Below are positions 16,922-26,036 of a DNA stretch of 64,000 bases, piece by piece. The stretch is from Pseudomonas sp. GM18. GTDB lineage: Bacteria; Pseudomonadota; Gammaproteobacteria; Pseudomonadales; Pseudomonadaceae. How positions within the stretch are numbered: position 1 is the stretch's first letter; every line of letters starts with the position of its first letter. Position numbers and translations under genes: made by a program. The notes beneath the pieces are model-generated. The model saw only the letters and a program-made list of their open reading frames with translations, ran no database searches and was not told where the DNA came from. The stretch spans positions 95,229 to 159,228 of the forward strand of contig NZ_AKJT01000001.1 in NCBI RefSeq assembly GCF_000282195.1, read 5' to 3'.

Positions 16922-17027
16922 ATGAACACCACAACAGCCACGCGCGCCGGCTCGGTTGCCATGCTGCCGTTCCAAGTGATCCATGGAGACGTGGTCGACC
17001 TACAGCGTCATTGCGCAACACCCCTAA
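16922..17027 (+). pseudogene. Relic of a third methyltransferase (internal deletion)
   Basis: The ATG at 16922 has a ribosome site (CGGAGAA) and opens a frame containing LPFQVIHGD, which parallels VPYRVIRGP near the N-terminus of the first methyltransferase. About 10 bases later, in another frame, comes STYSVIAQHP-stop, which parallels the C-terminus [15 protein letters not shown]; 19 of the 21 bases coding STYSVIA agree with the end of the first methyltransferase at 16515-16535. Everything between, about 280 codons including the SAM motif, is missing. The simplest reading is a methyltransferase gene reduced to its two ends by one deletion. Confidence 0.65.
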
Positions 17028-17969
<942 letters not shown>

Positions 17970-17984
17970 TGAAAGGAGCGAGCC

Positions 17985-18998
17985 ATGAACCATTCTGCGC
18001 AGGCCCTCACGCCCGAGGTGAGCTTCTACATTCCGGAGATGCACTGCAGCGTGCCCCCGAGGATTCACCCGGACTATCCCATCATCGACGAACTCAATGC
18101 CGCCTGGGTCCGAGAATTCCTCCCGTTCACCGACGAGGCTGCGCGGCTTCGCTTCCTGCAGCTTCATCTTCCCATGTGGGACTGCCTGATATTCCCTATT
18201 GGATCGGCCGATCGCCTCGTCCATACCTCATGCGTGACAAGCCTTATCCTGGCCATCGACGATATGCCCCTGGGCCGGCATGCGATGTTCCATGACGGCG
18301 AAGTCGCGTTGCTGGAAGGGCATCCTTTCGCCCATGCCGCACAGAACATCTTTGGCAAACTGCGGCAGCACATGCCAGCACCGGTGTATCGCCGCTACTG
18401 CCAAGCGTGGCAGGCTTGGTTCGAAAGCGTGGAGGAAGAAGCCAGGCTGGTCGCCGCTGGCAAGGTGCTGCCGTTCGACGAATTCCTCGAGCTGCGCCAT
18501 CTGAACACAGGCCTCTTGCCCTCTTTCCCTGTGGCCGAGTTTTTGTACAAACTCGATCTGACCGAGTTACTGGCGGAAGACCGCGAACTGCAATCGGCCA
18601 TCCGGGTCACCAACGAACACGTCGGTCTGGTCAACGACATCCTCTCCCATCGCAAAGAGCACACCGCCGGCGTAACCCTCAATGCGATGGAAAGCCTGCG
18701 CATGGTGCACGGCCACAGCCCACAGGAAGCGGCCGACATCCTGTGCCAGCGTATCCGCGAGGCTGACCGCACGCGTATCGAGCTCTGCGAAGTGCTGCGT
18801 CGCCGCTACGCCAATCGCCCGGATGCCGATCGTATCGGCATGTACCTGGATGGCTTGGGTCAGATCTGCGCGGGCAATCTGCGCTGGCTGCTGGAAAACG
18901 ACCGGTACGTGGACAGCCGGGGTAATGGTTGGGACTGGACCCGCTCACGGCTCATTGTTCTCGATCCCGAGCCTGCACCTGCCCTCGCGGAGAGCTGA
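17985..18998 (+). CDS. Class I terpene cyclase
   Basis: A 337-residue bacterial terpene synthase. Metal-binding elements: an Asp-rich site AIDDMPLG (Asp92-Asp93) that lacks the usual third acidic residue, and a full NSE triad NDILSHRKE (Asn217, Ser221, Glu225). The C-terminal diphosphate sensor pair Arg307-Tyr308 lies in [11 protein letters not shown]. It starts after AAAGGAGC at a good distance. With idi and two methyltransferases upstream, the likely substrate is a methylated, possibly already cyclic, C16 or C17 diphosphate rather than plain farnesyl diphosphate. The product would be a volatile homo- or bishomosesquiterpene. It is cytosolic. The family is secure; the product is unknown. Confidence 0.9.
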   Translation: MNHSAQALTPEVSFYIPEMHCSVPPRIHPDYPIIDELNAAWVREFLPFTDEAARLRFLQLHLPMWDCLIFPIGSADRLVHTSCVTSLILAIDDMPLGRHAMFHDGEVALLEGHPFAHAAQNIFGKLRQHMPAPVYRRYCQAWQAWFESVEEEARLVAAGKVLPFDEFLELRHLNTGLLPSFPVAEFLYKLDLTELLAEDRELQSAIRVTNEHVGLVNDILSHRKEHTAGVTLNAMESLRMVHGHSPQEAADILCQRIREADRTRIELCEVLRRRYANRPDADRIGMYLDGLGQICAGNLRWLLENDRYVDSRGNGWDWTRSRLIVLDPEPAPALAES

Positions 18999-19006
18999 TA
19001 TGCCCC

Positions 19007-19257
19007 ATGCAGCTCGGCTATCAAGCGAAGCGCGCCATCGGCGCGGGCATGCGCCCAGACGTCTCGTTCGATGCGTGGCAGCGCGACACAGTCAGTCGCA
19101 CCGAGAAGACACTGGGGCTGTACGCCGAAGAGCTCGACAGCCACGCCCGACACCTGGGCAACACACCGCAAGCACTGCCCCACCTGGCGCTGATCAGCTC
19201 GGCGAGCTTTCTGGATCGGAAGTTGAGTGGGGGGAGAAGAACTTCTGGCAGCCTTGA
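19007..19257 (+). pseudogene. Glutathione S-transferase C-terminal fragment, frameshifted
   Basis: A frame opening 9 bases after the cyclase stop encodes [18 protein letters not shown], then [17 protein letters not shown], typical of the C-terminal helical half of a GST. The reading then continues in another frame as [15 protein letters not shown], so a one-base shift near 19215-19222 seems present. The thioredoxin-like N-terminal half is absent. It probably marks the right border of an insertion: the terpenoid operon may have landed in or beside a GST gene. Confidence 0.5.
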
Positions 19258-19267
19258 GGCCGAGGCG

Positions 19268-19420
19268 CCTGCTTCGCGGGCAAGCCTCGGTCCCACAGAC
19301 TCACGCTGGACCTGTAGGAGCGAGGCTTGCCCGCGAAAGCGGTGTGTCAGGCGACGTGCATGTTGAACGTGAGATCGCCTTCGCGGGCAAGTCGGATCGC
19401 CGCACCGCTCGCTCCTACAA
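19268..19420. repeat. Cluster of three REP units
   Basis: Copies of the unit 'ttcgcgggcaag' with 'gctcctac' or its complement occur at about 19271-19293, 19315-19341 and 19376-19419. The last two face each other, a REPIN of a family different from that at 11233. It lies at the right edge of the terpenoid region. Confidence 0.75.
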
Positions 19421-19424
19421 TGGA

Positions 19425-19799
19425 TCAGCTGTATGGCGCAGGCTTCGGTACGTCGACGTTATCCAGCACCCGATTCACCGCCAGCTCGGCCAGCATGATG
19501 ACCTGCTGAATCGCCAGGAGCGTATGCCGTTGCGGGGCGTCGACATACGCAGCAATGTCGCTGGTCATGACGCTGGCCGAGGCCAGTGATTCGCAGACAT
19601 GGGCCAGCAGACTTTCGTTATCCATATCCGGCGCAACCAGAAACATCTTGCTTGGCTTACGGCCTTCGGTTTTTTTCGGGGTGGGTTTGAGGTAGTGGTC
19701 GAGCGCGCGCTCAGCGGCTTCGTTGAGTTTTTTGGAATCGGGTGATTCGTAGGGGGAAACGTTGTCGGTTTCTGGGGGATTGGGACTGTCTTTTATCAT
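19425..19799 (-). CDS. DUF6124 family protein
   Basis: A 124-residue soluble protein of a family abundant in fluorescent pseudomonads. Marks are SPYESPDSKKLNEAAERALDHYL near the N-terminus, the FLVAPD strand, and a helical C-terminal part (ESLLAHVCESLASASVMTSD ... LLAIQQVIMLAELAVNRVLD). The start at 19799 (MIKDSPNPP) follows AGGAGTTACACC and is preferred to an in-frame ATG 15 codons upstream. The gene has a 250-base leader with hairpins. No function is known to me. The copy is convergent with the terpenoid operon and separated from it by REP units. Confidence 0.75.
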   Translation of the reverse strand: MIKDSPNPPETDNVSPYESPDSKKLNEAAERALDHYLKPTPKKTEGRKPSKMFLVAPDMDNESLLAHVCESLASASVMTSDIAAYVDAPQRHTLLAIQQVIMLAELAVNRVLDNVDVPKPAPYS

Positions 19800-20057
19800 G
19801 GTGTAACTCCTGACATTCATGAAGCTCACCGCCGTCGTGACCAAACGATGGGTGGTGGGCGGTACGCAGGTTGGTCAACCGGGAAGTCAGGCACCCGGCG
19901 CACTCGAAAGTGCCCCGCGCACAGCCCACCGCGAAGCATACCGACAAGCACAAGAAAAAGCGCCGACATGCTCACGTTGGCGCTTGCACGCCTGACATTG
20001 CACGGGTGACCAAACCCGGTCGCTGAATTGGCAGCGGACCCGGAAAGACTATCGACT
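19800..20057 (-). promoter_or_regulatory. Structured 5' leader with terminator-like hairpin before the DUF6124 gene
   Basis: On the minus strand this gene-free stretch forms several hairpins. One pairs 19979-19985 with 19958-19964 (AAGCGCC/GGCGCTT) and runs straight into TTTCTT, like an intrinsic terminator inside the leader. Earlier, around 20008-20045, an imperfect stem joins two GACCGGG/CCGGGTC-type arms. I recall similar leaders before other DUF6124/DUF3077 genes in Pseudomonas, which suggests a cis-acting RNA; no ligand or mechanism can be inferred. Confidence 0.4.
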
Positions 20058-20180
20058 CCCTTTCCTAACCTACAACCGCCAAAACTCGTCGGAAATATCC
20101 ACTTTTACGACACTTTTTGTAGGATCGAGGCCTACCCGCGATGAACTTAAACACTCACCGTCAGCCACCACTGAACTCCC

Positions 20181-20312
20181 GTGGCGAGGGAGCTTGCTCC
20201 CGCTGGGGCGCGCAGCGGCCCCCCGAATGCTCAACCACATTCCTCCAGAAGCACCGCATTTGCTGGCTTTACGACCGCTGCGCAGCCGAACGGGAGCAAG
20301 CTCCCTCGCCAC
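20181..20312. repeat. REPIN (inverted REP pair)
   Basis: Inverted arms 'gtggcgagggagcttgctcccg' in part and its complement, each extended by a second palindrome (gcagcgg / ccgctgcgc), flank about 70 bases. The same unit is at 61958-62090. The surrounding stretch 20058-20487 otherwise shows no gene. Confidence 0.85.
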
Positions 20313-20487
20313 AGGATCGCGTAAGCCAAACACCTACATTTATTAAACAAACCTGCCCAATCAACACACAGTCACTCATTCCTACATCCGGAAATACCTT
20401 GTTGCCAGTACCTGCATCCATCCCTACCATCCACGCTCAACGGGTACAGCGGAGCTGTCCAACAAAACCCGAATTCAAGGAACCAGA

Positions 20488-20877
20488 ATGACCCAGCGCA
20501 TCCATCGCAGCATCGATACCCCACTCCGATCAGGCCTGAACCGGACTGAACTGTGGGAGGGCCACGACAAAGGCCTGATCAAATGCTGGGAAATCGGCCG
20601 CCAACGCGCCGCCCGCTTCCCCGACCTCGCCCACCAATGCCTCACCGGTGAACTTCCGGTGCTGGGCTGGAAAGGTGGCGTCAGCCGCAGCCTGAAGAAA
20701 CTCGAAAAATACGGCTCCCTCAAGTACCTCGCCCAATGGCAGGGGTTGCGCGGGGAAGATCTGGATATTGATCTGAGCGCAGAACGGGCGTTGACCTGTT
20801 CCAGGACCAAAATGGTGGTGACGTTTACGCCGGACCGATCGAAATACTTCAATCAGGTGGCGGACGTGGAAGCCTGA
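20488..20877 (+). CDS. Hypothetical protein
   Basis: A 129-residue soluble protein preceded by a good ribosome site (CAAGGAACCAG-ATG). It is rich in basic residues (VSRSLKKLEKYGSLKYL, about 64-80) and has two Cys and two Trp-containing segments (ELWEGHDKGLIKCWEIGRQR). There is no signal peptide, membrane segment or recognised motif. It stands alone between a REPIN and the hydrolase gene, on the same strand as the hydrolase. I do not recognise the family; codon use looks like that of its neighbours. Confidence 0.6.
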   Translation: MTQRIHRSIDTPLRSGLNRTELWEGHDKGLIKCWEIGRQRAARFPDLAHQCLTGELPVLGWKGGVSRSLKKLEKYGSLKYLAQWQGLRGEDLDIDLSAERALTCSRTKMVVTFTPDRSKYFNQVADVEA

Positions 20878-20937
20878 GAAACAGGCCTCGGATCGATTTG
20901 AATCGGCCATCTCAAAACAGCCACTGCGGAGCATCGA

Positions 20938-21840
20938 ATGAACAATGACGCGCTGATCCACTATGCACTGACGCCCAGCCTCAATCTCGCCTACGAAGCA
21001 TACGGCCCCAGCAGCGGCGACCCGGTCATTCTGCTCCACGGCTTCCCCTACTCCCCCCGCGCCTACGACGACATCGCTCCAACCCTCGCAGCGAAGGGCT
21101 ACCGCGTCATCGTCCCGTATCTGCGCGGTTACGGCCCGACCCGTTTCAACAACCCCGACACCCTGCGCTCCGGCCAGCAAGCCGCTCTCGCCCAGGATTT
21201 GCTGGACCTGATGGACGCTCTTGCCATCAAACAAGCCGCGCTGTGCGGTTACGACTGGGGCGGTCGGGCGGCGTGCATTGTTGCGGCGCTAAGGCCGGAG
21301 CGGGTGCGCTGTCTGGTGACCGGGGACGGTTACAACCTGCAGAACATTCCCCGCTCCACCCAGCCTCTGGATCCGCAGACCGAACATCGCCTCTGGTATC
21401 AGTATTACTTTCACACCCCGCGCGGCGTGGAAGGCTTGACCCAAAACCGCCGGGCGCTGTGCGAACTGCTCTGGCGTCTGTGGTCACCGACCTGGGCGCA
21501 AAATGCCGATCGTTATCCCTTGAGCGCGCCAGTCTTCGATAATCCGGATTTCGTCGAAGTGGTTATTCACTCGTACCGACACCGGTTCATGTACGCGTCC
21601 GGCGACCCGGCGCTGGAGTGGATGGAAGAAGCGTTGACCCAGCAACCGGTGATCGGCGTGCCGACGATTTCCCTGTGCGGCGCCGATGACGGCGTGGGCC
21701 CCGCGCCCGAAGTCGATGAAGACGCCGAGCGTTTTACCGGCCCCTACGAACGCCGAGTGTTGGCGGGCGTCGGGCATAACATTCCCGAGGAAGCGCCCGA
21801 GGCGACGCTCAAGGCAATACTGGATCTGCTGGAGGACTGA
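20938..21840 (+). CDS. Alpha/beta hydrolase, epoxide hydrolase/haloalkane dehalogenase-like
   Basis: A 300-residue alpha/beta-fold hydrolase. It has HGFP (34-37) for the oxyanion hole and an aspartate nucleophile in GYDWGG (Asp106), as in epoxide hydrolases and dehalogenases rather than serine esterases. A lid domain spans about residues 140-230, an acidic residue lies near 250 (CGADDG), and the histidine is in GVGHNIPEE (His280). GGAG precedes the ATG. The 3' end overlaps that of the convergent regulator by 32 bases. The substrate cannot be told. It is cytosolic. Confidence 0.88.
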   Translation: MNNDALIHYALTPSLNLAYEAYGPSSGDPVILLHGFPYSPRAYDDIAPTLAAKGYRVIVPYLRGYGPTRFNNPDTLRSGQQAALAQDLLDLMDALAIKQAALCGYDWGGRAACIVAALRPERVRCLVTGDGYNLQNIPRSTQPLDPQTEHRLWYQYYFHTPRGVEGLTQNRRALCELLWRLWSPTWAQNADRYPLSAPVFDNPDFVEVVIHSYRHRFMYASGDPALEWMEEALTQQPVIGVPTISLCGADDGVGPAPEVDEDAERFTGPYERRVLAGVGHNIPEEAPEATLKAILDLLED

Positions 21841-22801
21841 CGGAAAACCGCTCGCGATAAGACTGCGGTGTCACGCCCATGGCTCGCAGAAAACTGCGAC
21901 GCAAGGTTTCTTCGCTGCCAAACCCGCATTGCACCGCGACCCGTTTGATCGGTACGCCGGTGTCGCTGAGCAGCCGTCGCGCTGTCTCGACCCGAATCAG
22001 CTCGATGGCTCGTGCCGGGGTCTGGCCGGTGTCGGCGCGGTAGTGACGGACGAAGCTGCGCTCGCTCATCCCGGCCTGCAAGGCCAAGGTCGGGATGCCG
22101 AGGTCCTTGGTGAGGTTTTCGCTAATCCAGGCGTGGAGCTCGTCGAATCGGTTGCCTTCTTTCTGCAACGACAGGGTCACGCTGAACTGCGACTGGCCCC
22201 CCGGACGCTTGAGAAACACCACCAGTTGCCGGGCGACTTCCAGGGCCATGGTGCGGCCGAGATCCTGTTCGACCATGGCCAACGCCAGATCAATGCCCGC
22301 GGTAACCCCGGCCGAGGTCCAGACCGGACCGTCGTTGATGAAGATCGGGTTGGGTTCGACCTGCAGTTTGGGATGCTGCTGCGCCAATTGCTCGCAGCGG
22401 GTCCAGTGCGTCACCACTCGTCGACCGTCGAGCCAACCGCTGGCCGCCAGCAAAAACGCCCCGGTGCACACGGACGACACCCGCCGGCAATCTCGCGCAT
22501 GCTCACGCACCCACGCCACCAGCGACTCGTCCTGCGCCGCCGCGTAAACGCCCCAGCCACCAGCAATGATCAAGGTGTCGCTGCCCCGATCCGGCAGCGG
22601 CTCCGCCAACAGCGCCAAACCCGCCGACGACATCACTGCCCCGCCACTGCTGGCAATCACCGACGGCGCATAGGGCGGCGACAGACCTTGCTGGCGGGCA
22701 ATGTCGTTGGCCGAGGCGAACACCTGCAAGGGCCCGGTGACGTCGAGCACTTGCACGTTGGCAAAGGCCAGCACGTGAATGGTTTTCGGGGGGCTCGGCA
22801 T
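21809..22801 (-). CDS. GlxA-family transcriptional regulator (DJ-1/PfpI + AraC HTH)
   Basis: A 330-residue regulator. The N-terminal DJ-1/PfpI-like domain (about 8-190) includes SSVCTGAFLLAASG, resembling the catalytic elbow of its neighbour InhA. The C-terminal AraC-type double helix-turn-helix (about 225-320) includes MSERSFVRHYRADTGQTPARAIELIRVE and VAVQCGFGSEETLRRSF. It is divergent from the isonitrile hydratase gene with 90 bases between, which contain a near palindrome TGGCGTGTACGCCA (22826-22839) that could be its operator. It probably activates inhA in response to an isonitrile-related signal; this rests on context. Confidence 0.85.
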   Translation of the reverse strand: MPSPPKTIHVLAFANVQVLDVTGPLQVFASANDIARQQGLSPPYAPSVIASSGGAVMSSAGLALLAEPLPDRGSDTLIIAGGWGVYAAAQDESLVAWVREHARDCRRVSSVCTGAFLLAASGWLDGRRVVTHWTRCEQLAQQHPKLQVEPNPIFINDGPVWTSAGVTAGIDLALAMVEQDLGRTMALEVARQLVVFLKRPGGQSQFSVTLSLQKEGNRFDELHAWISENLTKDLGIPTLALQAGMSERSFVRHYRADTGQTPARAIELIRVETARRLLSDTGVPIKRVAVQCGFGSEETLRRSFLRAMGVTPQSYRERFSVSPPADPVLP

Positions 22802-22891
22802 GTTTGGCGTAATTCGTGGGGTTATTGGCGTGTACGCCAGATCCTACGAGCCTACAGTGAAGCCGTCCACCTCAATCAGGAGAAAAACGCC

Positions 22892-23578
22892 ATGACGTTG
22901 CAGATCGGTTTACTGTTGTTTCCACAGGTTCAACAACTGGACCTGACCGGCCCTTATGACGTGCTGGCCTCGCTGCCGGACGTCAAGGTGCATCTGATCT
23001 GGAAGGACCTGGTGCCAGTCACCGCGAGTACCGGGCTGGTGTTGAAACCGACCATCACCTTCGACGATTGCCCGCCGCTGGATGTGATCTGCGTTCCCGG
23101 TGGCGGTGGTGTCGGGCCATTGATGGAGGATGAACAAACCCTAGCCTTCATCAAGGCTCAGGCCGCCACGGCGCGGTATGTCACCTCGGTCTGCACCGGC
23201 GCTCTGGTGCTTGGCGCGGCGGGGTTGCTCAAGGGCAAGCGCGCCACCACTCACTGGGCGTATCACGAATTGCTCGGGCTGTTGGGGGCGATTCCGGTGA
23301 AGGATCGGGTGGTGCGCGACGGCAATCTGCTGACGGGTGGCGGGATCACCGCAGGCATCGATTTTGCCCTGACCCTGGCCGCTGAGTTGTTCGATAAGGA
23401 CACCGCGCAACTGGTGCAATTGCAGCTTGAATACGCCCCGGCACCGCCGTTTGCATCAGGCAGCCCCGAAACGGCGCCAGCCAGCGTGCTGGAAGAAGCC
23501 CGTAAACGCGCTGCCGGGTCGTTGAAATTGCGTACGGAAATCACCGAACGTGCTGCGGCGAAACTCGACCTCCAGTGA
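22892..23578 (+). CDS. inhA: Isonitrile hydratase
   Basis: A 228-residue DJ-1/PfpI-fold enzyme that adds water to isonitriles to give N-substituted formamides (EC 4.2.1.103). It matches the Pseudomonas InhA in length and in blocks recalled from that protein: LLFPQVQQLDLTGPYDVLASLPD, VPGGGGVGPLMEDEQ, and SVCTGALVLGAAGLL with catalytic Cys101, then RATTHWAYHELL and LLTGGGITAGIDFALTLAAELFD. The ATG at 22892 follows AGGAGAAAAACGCC. The regulator is divergent. Some marine and soil microbes make isonitriles, so a detoxifying or assimilating role is plausible. Confidence 0.88.
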   Translation: MTLQIGLLLFPQVQQLDLTGPYDVLASLPDVKVHLIWKDLVPVTASTGLVLKPTITFDDCPPLDVICVPGGGGVGPLMEDEQTLAFIKAQAATARYVTSVCTGALVLGAAGLLKGKRATTHWAYHELLGLLGAIPVKDRVVRDGNLLTGGGITAGIDFALTLAAELFDKDTAQLVQLQLEYAPAPPFASGSPETAPASVLEEARKRAAGSLKLRTEITERAAAKLDLQ

Positions 23579-23615
23579 AAGAAATGGCTGCGGGAGCTAT
23601 CGCCCCCGCAGCCAG

Positions 23616-23945
23616 TCATCCACGCCGACCATTCGGCACAAACAGCTCGAACGAGTCATCGCCATAAGCCCGCTCTACTTTGGCGATCACCACTTGATAA
23701 CCCGCGTACCACTTGCGGTACTGACGCTTGGCCTCCAGGTGCCTGGGGTGGCTGGCGAATTCCCGGATAGAAGTTTCGTCCTGCCAGTAGTAACTGGCGT
23801 TGACCAGTTCGCCATCGGCCGAGCACCAGGATTGGGTGCCGACGAACCCTTCGATGCTGATCGCGACTTCGTCGATCAACGCGCTCAACCGGTTGAACTC
23901 CTCGTCCCGTTGCCCGGGTTTGTAGATAAACGATGCGATGTACAT
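23616..23945 (-). CDS. Antibiotic-biosynthesis-monooxygenase-like (ABM/dimeric ferredoxin fold) protein
   Basis: A 109-residue small protein with the pattern of the ABM fold: MYIASFIYKPGQRDEEFNRL, a central GFVGTQSW strand, YYWQDETSIREFASHPRHLEAKRQYRKWYAGYQVVIAKVERAYG. Members act as cofactor-free monooxygenases or heme-degrading enzymes, or are of unknown role. The ATG at 23945 follows AAGGA; a longer frame upstream lacks similarity. It may share a transcript with the LysE gene 26 bases upstream. The specific reaction is unknown. Confidence 0.75.
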   Translation of the reverse strand: MYIASFIYKPGQRDEEFNRLSALIDEVAISIEGFVGTQSWCSADGELVNASYYWQDETSIREFASHPRHLEAKRQYRKWYAGYQVVIAKVERAYGDDSFELFVPNGRRG

Positions 23946-23971
23946 GCACAGATTCCTTTTCAACGAATGAG

Positions 23972-24601
23972 TCAGGCCGGACGAGTCATCAGGGCCAGCC
24001 GGACGGCGAGCAACAGCAGTACCGCAGCCAGTCCCAATGACTGCCATCTGGCGAATGTCGACGTGCTGGAAATACGCCGGCTGACCGTGCTGCCGAAAAC
24101 CCCGAGCAAGGTGTGAAACACGCCACTGACCAGGGTCAGCACCATGCCCAGCAGCACCAGCTGTAAGGCAATCGAGCCTCGTTGCGCGTTAACGAATTGC
24201 GGCAGGAACACCATGAAAAACAGCAAGGCCTTGGGGTTCAGCAGGCTGTTGAGCATCGCCCGGATCAGCAGGATCTTGAGCGGCACCTGCGCAACATCCG
24301 ACGTGCCGCTGGCCGATGGTTTTTGCAACGCCTTGAACGCCAGCCACAGCAGGTACAGGACGCCGGCATAACGGATCAGGTCGAAGGCCGGCGGCCAACT
24401 GGCAACCAGTGCGGTAACCCCCATCGCCGTCAGCGCCGTCAGGATCAGATCGGCCAGGCCAATGCCCAATCCCGACGCCACACCACCGCGCCAGCCATAA
24501 CTGGCGCCATGGCTGATCACGAAGGCCATGTTCGGTCCGGGTGACAGCAGCAACAACATCACCGCGCCGACGAAAATCGATAAGGTCGCAGGGTCAATCA
24601 C
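23972..24601 (-). CDS. LysE/RhtB family amino-acid exporter
   Basis: A 209-residue inner-membrane protein with about six hydrophobic segments. It carries the RhtB signature LLLLSPGPNMAFVISHGASYGWRGGVASGLGIG near the N-terminus and SLLNPKALLFFMVFLPQF in the middle. The start is GTG at 24601 (VIDPATLS), with GGAG 8 bases before it. It is divergent from the MocR regulator, a common arrangement in which the regulator senses an amino acid or PLP-related ligand and controls the exporter. The substrate is unknown. Confidence 0.88.
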   Translation of the reverse strand: MIDPATLSIFVGAVMLLLLSPGPNMAFVISHGASYGWRGGVASGLGIGLADLILTALTAMGVTALVASWPPAFDLIRYAGVLYLLWLAFKALQKPSASGTSDVAQVPLKILLIRAMLNSLLNPKALLFFMVFLPQFVNAQRGSIALQLVLLGMVLTLVSGVFHTLLGVFGSTVSRRISSTSTFARWQSLGLAAVLLLLAVRLALMTRPA

Positions 24602-24647
24602 AGCGAAGTCTCCGTCCTGGAAAGCCTGTAGATTAGAGCGCCAATCT

Positions 24648-24678
24648 GATACAAACAAAAAATTGATCCAGATACAAA
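24648..24678. promoter_or_regulatory. Candidate MocR operator (direct repeats)
   Basis: Two direct repeats GATACAAA at 24648-24655 and 24671-24678, 23 bases apart (two helical turns), lie in the 89-base gap between the divergent LysE and MocR genes. MocR/PdxR regulators typically bind directly repeated sites. Confidence 0.45.
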
Positions 24679-24690
24679 GAGCACTCAGCC

Positions 24691-26016
24691 ATGACCCGTA
24701 TTCGCTACAAACGCCTGGTGGATCAGTTCGCCGGGAAGATTCGCAGCGGTGAACTGCCACCGGCCACGCAATTGCCGACCATTCGCGCGTTGATGCAGCG
24801 CGAGCGGATTGCCCTGGCCACGGCGTTGCGGGTCTATCACGAGCTGGAAGCGATCGGCCTGGTGGTCGGCGAAACCGGCCGTGGCACCTTTGTGCGCGAC
24901 ACGTCCTTGCCACGCGGTCTGGGATTGGAACAGCAACCGCTGGGCGTCGGCATGGTGGACCTGACCTTCAATTACCCGTCGGTACCCGGTCAGGACGAAT
25001 TATTGCGCGAGGGTTTGCGAGCGATTGCCGCCTCCGGGGATATCGATGCGCTATTGCATTCCGCGCCTCAGGGCGGGCGGCCGCATGAACGGCAGACGGC
25101 GGCCCGGCATTTACGCAATCGGGACATTCGGGTGGGGGGCGATCAGGTGCTGATCGTCAACGGCGCCCAGCAAGGTCTTGCCGTGACGCTGATGGCACTG
25201 CTCAAACCGGGAGATATTCTGGCTCTCGACGCCCTCACCTACCCCGGCCTGAAAACCCTGGCCCAGGCCCATCGGCTGGACCTCGAAGCCCTGCCGCAAA
25301 TCGCCGGGCACACCGACCTCGACGCCCTGGAAGCGCTGTGCAAGCGGCGCCCCGTGCGGGCGCTCTACAGCATGCCGACGATGCACAATCCGCTGGGCAC
25401 GGTGATGTCCATCGCCGACCGTGAGCGCCTGGTGCAATTGGCCGAACGCTACGACTTTCTGATCATCGAAGACGGCGCCTATGCCTTCCTCGCAGAACCG
25501 GCACCCAAACCGCTGTTTACCTTGGCCCCGCAGCGCACGCTGTATATCAGCGGCCTGTCGAAAAGCGTTGCCTCGGGCCTGCGCATCGGTTTCATCGTTG
25601 CACCGAAAGCGATGATGCCGGCGCTGGAACAAGCCATACGCGTGTCGACATGGAGCACCCCGTCGCTGACCGTCGCACTGGCCTGCCGCTGGATCGATAG
25701 CGGCGAAGTCGACAACCTCGAAGAGCAAAAGCGCCTGGACGCCCGGCAGCGACAGAACCTGGCTCGGCAAATCCTGAAAAACTGCGAACTGATGGCGCAT
25801 CCCGCGTCCTACTACCTCTGGCTCAGATTGCCCGAAGGCTTGCGGGCCGAAACGGTGGTTGCCGAGCTGGAACGTAAAGGTGTGCAGGTGACCAGCGCCG
25901 ATCCCTTTGCCACGACCACTCATGTGCCTCCTGCACTGCGGGTGGCCATGGGATCGATCAGCCTCGACGTGTTGAAGCGCGCCCTGGAAACACTGCGTGC
26001 AGTTGTGGACATCTGA
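24691..26016 (+). CDS. MocR-type regulator (GntR HTH fused to aminotransferase)
   Basis: A 441-residue protein. Residues 1-70 form a GntR winged helix (IRSGELPPATQLPTIRALMQ ... GLVVGETGRGTFVRD). The rest is a fold-type-I aminotransferase-like domain that binds pyridoxal phosphate through Lys291 in SGLSKSVASGLRIGF; the aspartate supporting the ring is in IIEDGAYAFLA. Such proteins use the aminotransferase fold as a sensor. It is divergent from the LysE exporter and probably controls it and itself through the direct repeats between them. An rsmX-like RNA terminates just behind its stop on the other strand. Confidence 0.88.
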   Translation: MTRIRYKRLVDQFAGKIRSGELPPATQLPTIRALMQRERIALATALRVYHELEAIGLVVGETGRGTFVRDTSLPRGLGLEQQPLGVGMVDLTFNYPSVPGQDELLREGLRAIAASGDIDALLHSAPQGGRPHERQTAARHLRNRDIRVGGDQVLIVNGAQQGLAVTLMALLKPGDILALDALTYPGLKTLAQAHRLDLEALPQIAGHTDLDALEALCKRRPVRALYSMPTMHNPLGTVMSIADRERLVQLAERYDFLIIEDGAYAFLAEPAPKPLFTLAPQRTLYISGLSKSVASGLRIGFIVAPKAMMPALEQAIRVSTWSTPSLTVALACRWIDSGEVDNLEEQKRLDARQRQNLARQILKNCELMAHPASYYLWLRLPEGLRAETVVAELERKGVQVTSADPFATTTHVPPALRVAMGSISLDVLKRALETLRAVVDI

Positions 26017-26036
26017 CGGACTTTTCTGACGCCCAT

